From: Deltaproteobacteria bacterium
GTDB taxonomy: Bacteria; Myxococcota; B64-G9
Direction: 5' to 3'
Length of the DNA stretch: 5,649 nt
NCBI GenBank assembly: GCA_030591745.1
Contig: JAUVAM010000303.1
Location: forward strand, 1-5,649
Part shown: positions 1 through 4,417 of the stretch, in pieces
Position numbering within the stretch: position 1 is the stretch's first letter
Layout: each line of letters opens with the position of its first letter
Made by a program: the position numbers and the translations under genes
Notes under the pieces: generated by a model
Database searches by the model: none
What the model was told of the DNA's origin: nothing
What the model saw: only the letters and a program-made list of their open reading frames with translations

Positions 1-116
1 GTCTGGGCTCCATCAAGGTGGGCAAACATGCCGACCTCCTGGTGCTGGACAAAGACGACCTGCGTGTACTTTATGCCTACGTGGGTGGTCAGCGCATTTA
101 CAAGACGCCTTACTGA
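1..116 (+). CDS. Amidohydrolase superfamily protein, C-terminal 37 residues (5' end outside window)
   Basis: Only the tail of this gene is visible, read from base 3 to a TGA at 114-116. It contains GSIKVGKHADLLVLD followed by a short strand pair ending in YVGGQRIYK. This is the standard C-terminal beta-sandwich ending of metal-dependent amidohydrolases: G(S/T)I..GK.ADLVVLD, then V.GG..VY. The family hydrolyses C-N bonds in substrates such as N-acetylglucosamine-6-phosphate (NagA), imidazolonepropionate, isoaspartyl dipeptides or generic amides (YtcJ-like). The metal-binding His and Asp residues lie upstream of the window, so the substrate cannot be assigned. The D.DLRV..V.GG spacing would suit NagA-like or YtcJ-like members. 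It converges on the symporter gene with zero intergenic bases, so it is not part of that operon. The family call is firm; a specific enzyme name is not supportable. Confidence 0.8.
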   Translation, partial: LGSIKVGKHADLLVLDKDDLRVLYAYVGGQRIYKTPY

Positions 117-123
117 TTACTGA
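110..123. repeat. Tandem heptamer spanning two convergent stop codons
   Basis: TTACTGA occurs twice in direct succession (110-116 and 117-123). The first copy ends in the amidohydrolase TGA. The second begins with TTA, the complement of the symporter TAA. The two genes therefore abut with no intergenic base, and no hairpin with a T-run is visible here. Confidence 0.7.
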
Positions 124-1904
124 ATCGCCGTCCCATCGCTGCGAAAAGACCTGCGCAAACCAAAAAAGACCAGTAGAGAGCCGACCATCAAAAGGGCTCC
201 GTACCAAGGCAAATTGGCGTGTTGTCCCAGCACCAAAGACCCCAGGCTGAACATGCCTCCGTAAATGGCCGCCACGCCGCCCAGCCAGGCCACCAGCGTG
301 GCAAAACCCAGCCCTGAACTGATCTTGCGTCCCTGCCAGAATCCACCCGGTCGAACCCGTTCACAAAAAGCGTCCAGCACCTCGGTCGCTTCAGGTCGAG
401 TGAAAAACGTCACGGGTATCCAAACCGCCATGGAGCCGAAAACCACCACAAGGGCCTTGATGTAAAGGGGCAGTTCCACATCCAGGGGCAGGCTCACCCA
501 GTTTGGTACCAAGCCGGCCCAGGGGGCACGACAAACATCCGAAACGACCAAAACGAAGGATTGAGTGGACTCGTAAAAGAGCAAGCCAACGGTCAGCACG
601 ATGCTGGTGGCCAAAGCGGAAATTTCACTCCAGGCGTTGATGCGCCACCAAAACCATCGCAAAATGAGTACGGCGCCGATGCCGGCCCCCATGGACCAGA
701 CAAAGATCCAGGCCGCCGAAATGGACTTGAGAAAGAAAGCCACGATGGCGGCCAAAATACCCAAAACCAACATGGTCAAGCGAGAGACCAAAACGTAGTG
801 CCGCTCATCGGCATCCTTGCGGACGAAGCGCTTGTATAAATCATTAACCACGTATGAGGCACCCCAGTTCAAGTGGGTGTCTATGGTGGACATGAAGGCC
901 GCTAGAAATACGGCCACAAACAGGCCCCTGAGACCGGCAGGCAGAATACGCGACATGAGTTCAGGATAAGCCTGGCGATCCCCGACCGACTCGGGCAGAA
1001 GCACGATCGATACAAGGGCCACCACCACCCATGGCCAAACCCGCAAAACGTAGTGGGCAATGGCGAACCAAAAAGTGCCAAAGAGAGCATGTTTTTCATT
1101 CTTCGCCGACATCATTCGCTGGATGATGTAGCCACCACCATCCGCGTTGTGGCTGGACCACCAAAGCAGTCCCACAAAAACCAAAAAGGTCCCCCATACC
1201 TCTGTTGGAGCGTCCATGGAGGGCACGAATTCCAACACTTCCGACAGGCCCATGTCGTGGATGCCCTGAATCACTTTATCCATGCCGCCCGCTTCGTCCA
1301 ATGCAATCCAAGCAAAGACCACCGAGCCCACCATGGCCACCAAAAACTGAATCATGTCGGTGACCACAACCCCCCAGAAACCACCCAGAATAGAGTAAAC
1401 AATGGCGACGGCCATGCAAGCCACCACGGCCCAGACCATGGGAATATCCAAAAAAGCCGACAGCACGGTGGACATGGCTGCCGTGACCCAGCCCATGACG
1501 ATGAAGTTATACAAAGTGGCAAAGTAAGTGGCTTTGAAGGCGCGCAAAAAAGCGGCTTTGCGACCGCTGTAACGAAGTTCGATCAGCTCGTTGTCGGTCA
1601 AGACACCAGCCCGGCGCCAAAGCCGGGCAAAAACCATGGCCGCCAAAACATGACTGATGGCCAAAGCCCACCAAAACCAATTTTTCCAAATGCCTGCACC
1701 ACGGACCAGTTCGGTCACCGCCAGGGGGGTGTCGGCTGCGAAAGTGGTGGCCACCATGGAACAACCGATGAGCCACCATGGCAAAGAGCGACTTGATAAA
1801 AAATAATCCTCCACTGAGCGACCCGCCCGTCGAGCAAAATACACGCCCACGCCCAGAGAGAAGACCACGTAGCCAATGACGATGCTCCAGTCCCAAAATC
1901 CCAT
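117..1904 (-). CDS. Sodium:solute symporter family (SSS/SLC5-like) membrane transporter
   Basis: A complete integral membrane protein of 595 residues (596 if the GTG at 1907-1905 is used) with about 14-15 hydrophobic segments. It is predicted to carry a small organic solute inward with Na+ across the cytoplasmic membrane. Residue numbers below count from the GTG. Family marks: SVEDYFLSSRSLPWW (31-45), then ATTFAADTP (53-61) in the first core helix. GGFWGVVVTDMIQ (175-187) is typical of SSS proteins. AAFMSTIDTHLNWGASY (336-352) carries the Ser/Thr pair (S340, T341) aligned with the Na2 site in this family. A hydrophilic segment near 503-528, with TRPEATEVLDAFCERVRPGG, resembles the loop before the last helices in long SSS members. 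The start is uncertain: recF ends in GTGATGG, so ATG at 1904-1902 overlaps the recF stop by one base, while GTG overlaps by four. A GGGGG run six bases before the ATG favours ATG. The substrate is unknown; sugar, amino acid and other carboxylate transporters all share these motifs. Confidence 0.9.
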   Translation of the reverse strand: MGFWDWSIVIGYVVFSLGVGVYFARRAGRSVEDYFLSSRSLPWWLIGCSMVATTFAADTPLAVTELVRGAGIWKNWFWWALAISHVLAAMVFARLWRRAGVLTDNELIELRYSGRKAAFLRAFKATYFATLYNFIVMGWVTAAMSTVLSAFLDIPMVWAVVACMAVAIVYSILGGFWGVVVTDMIQFLVAMVGSVVFAWIALDEAGGMDKVIQGIHDMGLSEVLEFVPSMDAPTEVWGTFLVFVGLLWWSSHNADGGGYIIQRMMSAKNEKHALFGTFWFAIAHYVLRVWPWVVVALVSIVLLPESVGDRQAYPELMSRILPAGLRGLFVAVFLAAFMSTIDTHLNWGASYVVNDLYKRFVRKDADERHYVLVSRLTMLVLGILAAIVAFFLKSISAAWIFVWSMGAGIGAVLILRWFWWRINAWSEISALATSIVLTVGLLFYESTQSFVLVVSDVCRAPWAGLVPNWVSLPLDVELPLYIKALVVVFGSMAVWIPVTFFTRPEATEVLDAFCERVRPGGFWQGRKISSGLGFATLVAWLGGVAAIYGGMFSLGSLVLGQHANLPWYGALLMVGSLLVFFGLRRSFRSDGTAIQ

Positions 1905-3016
1905 CACAAACCCCCGGCGACCCGTTCTATCCGGCCCTCGTGAACCGTCAAAACCTGGGCTGCCTTTTCGTAGACTGGTTCAACTAGCTTAGCCTCGGTA
2001 GCGGTGATCAGCACCTGGCCACCGAAAGCGCGAACTCTTTCAAACAATCTGTCCCGCCTCAATGCATCCAACTCGGAAGATACATCATCCAAAAGAATCA
2101 CCGGTTGTTCAGCACCGCTTGAAACAGCCGAATCCACCACGGCCAGCATCAAAGCAACCGCAACCGCCCGTTGCTGACCTTGGGATGCATATCTACGCGC
2201 CGAGGCCTGGTTCAACACCACATCCAGGTCGTCACCCTGGGGTCCGGTTCCCGTTTTTCCACGACGTCTATCACGCTCTAGGCCTTGGTCTAAAGCCTCT
2301 GCCAAGGATTCCTTGCTGAACGATGAGTCGTGCTTCCAACCAGCTTGAAAACGAAGCTGAGCCCGAATGTGGCCATCCGAAAGAAAACTCAGAATTTCTT
2401 CAATTCTTGGAGAGAGCATTTCGATAAGCCAGGCCCGAGTGGCACTTACCTTGGAACCGGCCTCGGCCAGGATTTCCGAAAAGCTTGCAAGCAAGGCCGG
2501 ATCCTTGGCCGCTCTATCCTCTTGCAATAAACGGTTGCGGGCTTTCAATGAAGTGGAAAAATCCCGCACGGCTTGCAGATGACTCGGACGAAACAAAAAG
2601 GCAGCTCGGTCGATAAACCGTCGTCTTAAGGCTGGTGCCCCCTTTATCATGCTGAGATCATCAGGCGTGAAGGCCACCACACTCAGACTGCCAAGGTATT
2701 CAGCCACAGAGCGTACGGCCTTATCTCCTAACCACAACTGTCGCCCCTTGCCATCGATACGCAGGCGCATCTTCAAAGGCATCTCATCGGCAAGTACTTC
2801 CCCGAACAACTCGGCTTCCTTGGCTTCGTGATGGATAAGATCTCGAAGACTCGATGCACGAAAAGACCGCAAAGTGGCCAACACATGTAAAGCTTCCAAA
2901 AGATTTGTCTTGCCTTGACCGTTGTCACCGACAAGCAAATTGATGCCATCCGACAACTCGACGGTCTGGGGGATGAGATTTCTAAAACCCTGTATGTGGA
3001 TGGATTGGATGCGCAC
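1904..3016 (-). CDS. recF: DNA replication and repair protein RecF
   Basis: RecF is an SMC-like ATPase that, with RecO and RecR, helps load RecA onto gapped DNA coated with single-strand binding protein. It acts in the cytoplasm at stalled or repaired forks. The 370-residue product has the normal family length. It starts with the conserved MRIQSIHIQGFRN strand. Walker A is GDNGQGKT (30-37), the central VAFTPDDL..IKGAP..RR.FID block spans about 114-136, the ABC signature is SQGQQRAV (278-285), Walker B is VILLDD (306-311), and the D-loop is SSELD (313-317). The usual GPHRDDL motif reads GPQGDDL (258-264), a departure at two positions. The start is GTG; an in-frame TAG lies three codons upstream, so there is no alternative ATG. 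No Shine-Dalgarno sequence is visible in the 22 bases after dnaN, which suggests reinitiation from dnaN translation. Its stop overlaps the symporter ATG by one base. Confidence 0.97.
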   Translation of the reverse strand: MRIQSIHIQGFRNLIPQTVELSDGINLLVGDNGQGKTNLLEALHVLATLRSFRASSLRDLIHHEAKEAELFGEVLADEMPLKMRLRIDGKGRQLWLGDKAVRSVAEYLGSLSVVAFTPDDLSMIKGAPALRRRFIDRAAFLFRPSHLQAVRDFSTSLKARNRLLQEDRAAKDPALLASFSEILAEAGSKVSATRAWLIEMLSPRIEEILSFLSDGHIRAQLRFQAGWKHDSSFSKESLAEALDQGLERDRRRGKTGTGPQGDDLDVVLNQASARRYASQGQQRAVAVALMLAVVDSAVSSGAEQPVILLDDVSSELDALRRDRLFERVRAFGGQVLITATEAKLVEPVYEKAAQVLTVHEGRIERVAGGL

Positions 3017-3038
3017 GTGCAGCTAAAATGGAAGGAAC

Positions 3039-4154
3039 TCAGATCCGCATGGGCATGACTACGCAGGTATAACGCTCTTCGTCAGCTGGCCGAAGCACAC
3101 CTGGACTCAGATCATCTTCCAGGCAAAAATCAACATAATCCTTATCGATGGAAGCCAGCGCATCCATCAAGTAGCGAGCATTGAAACCCACGGTGATCTC
3201 TTCGCCGTCGTAATCCACCTTAAGGGATTCCTTGGCCTCACCCAGGTCCGGATTGGACGTAGTAACCAAAAGGCTCTCTTTGCCAAGAATCAGCTTAACG
3301 CCCAAGGTGCGATCTGACGACAAAATGCTGATGCGGCGCAGGCTATCTAGAAGCTGCTTGCGATCCACCTTGATGATTATCTTTTGTTCTTCGGGCACCA
3401 CGTGGCGGTATTCAGGAAATTGGCCATCCAAAAGACGCATCACCACGGTCACGGAGGCCATTTTGAAAACCAAGTTGTTGCCGTCCAAGCCCATCTCGCA
3501 GTCGCTCTCTTCGCTCTCCAGCAAGCGCTTAATCTCCATCAATCCCTTACGAGGAATGATGACGCCTTCGGCGAACTCAGCTTTTTCCACGTCCTCGACC
3601 AACTTGGCGTCCAGCATGCTCAAGCGATGACCATCGGTGGCCACCATACGGAAATGTTTGTCTTCCACTTTCTCCAAGTAGGCACCGTTCAGGTTGTAGC
3701 GGGTTTCATCGGAAGACACGGCGTAAGAAGTCTTGTCGATCATTTCCTTGAGCTGAACCCTGTCCGCCACAAAAAGCTTGGCCTTGGCGAAGTTAGGCAA
3801 AGACTGGAAGTCCTCGGAGGCCATGCCCATCATTTTGTATTCGATGCTGCCAGATCTAACTTCCGCCCAGTTGTTCGGCATTTTCTTAATCGTTACCGTC
3901 CCCTTGGGTAAGGAGCGCACGATGTCGTAAAGATGGCGGGCACTGATGGTGATGCTTCCCTCACTGGTCACCTCAGCCGGATGCTCGCCCGTCATGCCTA
4001 CTTCAAGATCGGTGGCGGTGATGGATACCTTGCCGTCTTTTGTCGCTTCAAAAAGCACATTGGACAGAATGGGCATGGCCGTCTTTTTTTCGACAATGCC
4101 TTGAGCTCGATAAAGGCCTTTGGTTAGTTCGGAAGTATGGATTGAAAATTCCAT
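3039..4154 (-). CDS. dnaN: DNA polymerase III subunit beta (sliding clamp)
   Basis: DnaN forms the ring-shaped dimer that tethers DNA polymerase III and many repair proteins to DNA. The product is 371 residues, the standard length, and divides into three clamp domains (about 1-121, 128-247, 250-371). Visible landmarks are the N-terminal LYRAQGIVEKK..MPILSNVL (14-34), SSDETRYNLNGAYLE (147-161), VATDGHRL (171-178), LLDGQFPEYRHVVP (241-254), VGFNARYLMDAL (322-333) and the C-terminal VVMPMRI (365-371). The last of these lines the peptide-binding pocket and carries the usual MPM(R) ending. All expected pieces are present and no frameshift is seen. The ATG start is supported by a strong AGGAGG eight bases upstream. 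It lies between the candidate origin and recF, the classic arrangement, and is likely cotranscribed with recF and the symporter gene because the spacings are short (22 nt, then overlap). Confidence 0.99.
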   Translation of the reverse strand: MEFSIHTSELTKGLYRAQGIVEKKTAMPILSNVLFEATKDGKVSITATDLEVGMTGEHPAEVTSEGSITISARHLYDIVRSLPKGTVTIKKMPNNWAEVRSGSIEYKMMGMASEDFQSLPNFAKAKLFVADRVQLKEMIDKTSYAVSSDETRYNLNGAYLEKVEDKHFRMVATDGHRLSMLDAKLVEDVEKAEFAEGVIIPRKGLMEIKRLLESEESDCEMGLDGNNLVFKMASVTVVMRLLDGQFPEYRHVVPEEQKIIIKVDRKQLLDSLRRISILSSDRTLGVKLILGKESLLVTTSNPDLGEAKESLKVDYDGEEITVGFNARYLMDALASIDKDYVDFCLEDDLSPGVLRPADEERYTCVVMPMRI

Positions 4155-4162
4155 GTCCAGGT

Positions 4163-4168
4163 CCTCCT
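4163..4168 (-). promoter_or_regulatory. Ribosome binding site of dnaN
   Basis: The minus strand reads AGGAGGACCTGGACATG. This is a full-consensus Shine-Dalgarno hexamer with an eight-base spacer to the dnaN ATG at 4154-4152. It fixes the dnaN start and contrasts with the missing site before recF. Confidence 0.85.
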
Positions 4169-4202
4169 GTTGGAGTGCTTCTCTTTAACTAAGGTTCTTA
4201 TC

Positions 4203-4218
4203 CTTAAAAGATTAAAAG
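4203..4218 (+). repeat. AT-rich tandem octamer, likely part of the DNA unwinding element
   Basis: CTTAAAAG (4203-4210) is followed directly by ATTAAAAG (4211-4218), two octamers that differ only at the first base. They sit immediately beyond the DnaA-trio array on the dnaN side, the position expected for the AT-rich DNA that melts first. Assignment to unwinding is inferred from position and base composition. Confidence 0.5.
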
Positions 4219-4219
4219 A

Positions 4220-4234
4220 CAGTAGTAATAGTAG
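4220..4234 (+). promoter_or_regulatory. DnaA-trio array (single-strand DnaA binding element)
   Basis: The plus strand reads CAG-TAG-TAA-TAG-TAG. Read 3' to 5' away from the neighbouring DnaA box this is GAT-GAT-AAT-GAT-GAC, matching the DnaA-trio rule of purine, A, any base in five consecutive triplets. A GGGC linker (4235-4238) and the DnaA-box-like TGTGAAATA (4239-4247) follow. The order box, GC-rich linker, trios, AT-rich DNA, running from dnaA toward dnaN, is that of the Bacillus subtilis basal unwinding system. In that system DnaA assembles on one strand over the trios to open the origin. Confidence 0.6.
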
Positions 4235-4266
4235 GGGCTGTGAAATACACGATCTAGGCCCAAGGC

Positions 4267-4295
4267 AATCTAACAAAAGGGAAAGATGAGCACAA
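4267..4295 (-). promoter_or_regulatory. Candidate dnaN promoter (extended -10 type)
   Basis: On the minus strand a TTGTGC (4295-4290) is followed after 17 bases by TAGATT (4272-4267), preceded by TGT. Together these resemble a weak -35 and an extended -10 for the housekeeping sigma factor. Initiation would fall near 4260, giving a leader of about 105 nt before dnaN. A DnaA-box-like nonamer (4301-4309) lies directly upstream of the -35, where bound DnaA could modulate transcription. A weaker alternative is TGAACA (4352-4347) with TATGAA (4330-4325) and a 16-base spacer. Both are pattern matches only. Confidence 0.3.
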
Positions 4296-4300
4296 GCCAC

Positions 4301-4320
4301 TGTGGAAAAGCTGTGGTCCA
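4301..4320 (-). promoter_or_regulatory. DnaA-box-like pair spaced 11 bp
   Basis: The plus strand carries TGTGGAAAA (4301-4309; minus strand TTTTCCACA, one mismatch to TTATCCACA) and, 11 bases on, TGTGGTCCA (4312-4320), which shares only the TGTGG half. CTGTGG is repeated exactly at 4300-4305 and 4311-4316. The 11-base period puts both on nearly the same face of the helix, as in a strong site plus a weak site for cooperative DnaA binding. Confidence 0.5.
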
Positions 4321-4379
4321 AATGTTCATATGACAGGAAATCGGTTTGTTCACCTTTTTTCCACCGACTGCTCCTCTGC

Positions 4380-4388
4380 TTGTTCACA
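4380..4388 (+). promoter_or_regulatory. DnaA-box-like nonamer TTGTTCACA
   Basis: It matches the DnaA box consensus TTATNCACA except for G at the third position. It lies 30 bases past the dnaA stop codon. Its first eight bases recur at 4346-4353 in the same orientation, 34 bases away, as TTGTTCACC (4346-4354). Both are on the strand opposite to the TTTTCCACA box. Confidence 0.5.
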
Positions 4389-4417
4389 GGGTTTTCCATT
4401 AATGCCCTTTCGGCCCC

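Larger units (their letters stand above)
4155..4417. other. oriC: Candidate chromosomal replication origin (oriC) in the dnaA-dnaN intergenic region
   Basis: This 263-nt gap between dnaA and dnaN has no credible gene and concentrates origin-like signals. DnaA-box-like nonamers (consensus TTATNCACA or its complement TGTGNATAA) are TGTGGAAAA at 4301-4309 (one mismatch), TTGTTCACA at 4380-4388 (one mismatch), TTGTTCACC at 4346-4354 (two), TGTGAAATA at 4239-4247 (two) and TTATCCTTA at 4198-4206 (two). An AT-rich stretch at about 4184-4234, on the dnaN side, holds a tandem octamer and a run of DnaA-trio triplets and would be the unwinding element. Many bacteria have their origin in this gap, which supports the call. 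No box is a perfect consensus, and further boxes upstream of dnaA would lie outside the window. Confidence 0.7.

Noticed and set aside
1053..1796. A 247-codon open frame on the plus strand
   Set aside because: It is antisense to the symporter gene and its product is a His/Gln/Asp-rich low-complexity string, typical of the reverse reading of hydrophobic membrane codons.
117..1904. Many CCAAAA hexamers (about a dozen) across the symporter gene, considered as an uptake or chi-like motif
   Set aside because: On the coding strand these are TTTTGG, produced by frequent Phe, Trp, Leu and Val codons of a membrane protein. The motif is far sparser in the neighbouring genes.
3384..3911. A 175-codon open frame on the plus strand
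   Set aside because: It is antisense to dnaN, and the dnaN frame carries all conserved clamp motifs.
4326..4333. Palindrome TCATATGA in the origin region, considered as an operator
   Set aside because: Eight bases only, with flanks that do not extend the symmetry well. No known regulator site matches it convincingly.
4124..4399. A 91-codon open frame on the minus strand covering most of the dnaA-dnaN gap
   Set aside because: It overlaps the dnaN start and ribosome binding site, runs through the origin elements, and its translation has no recognisable domain. It is an accidental open stretch.
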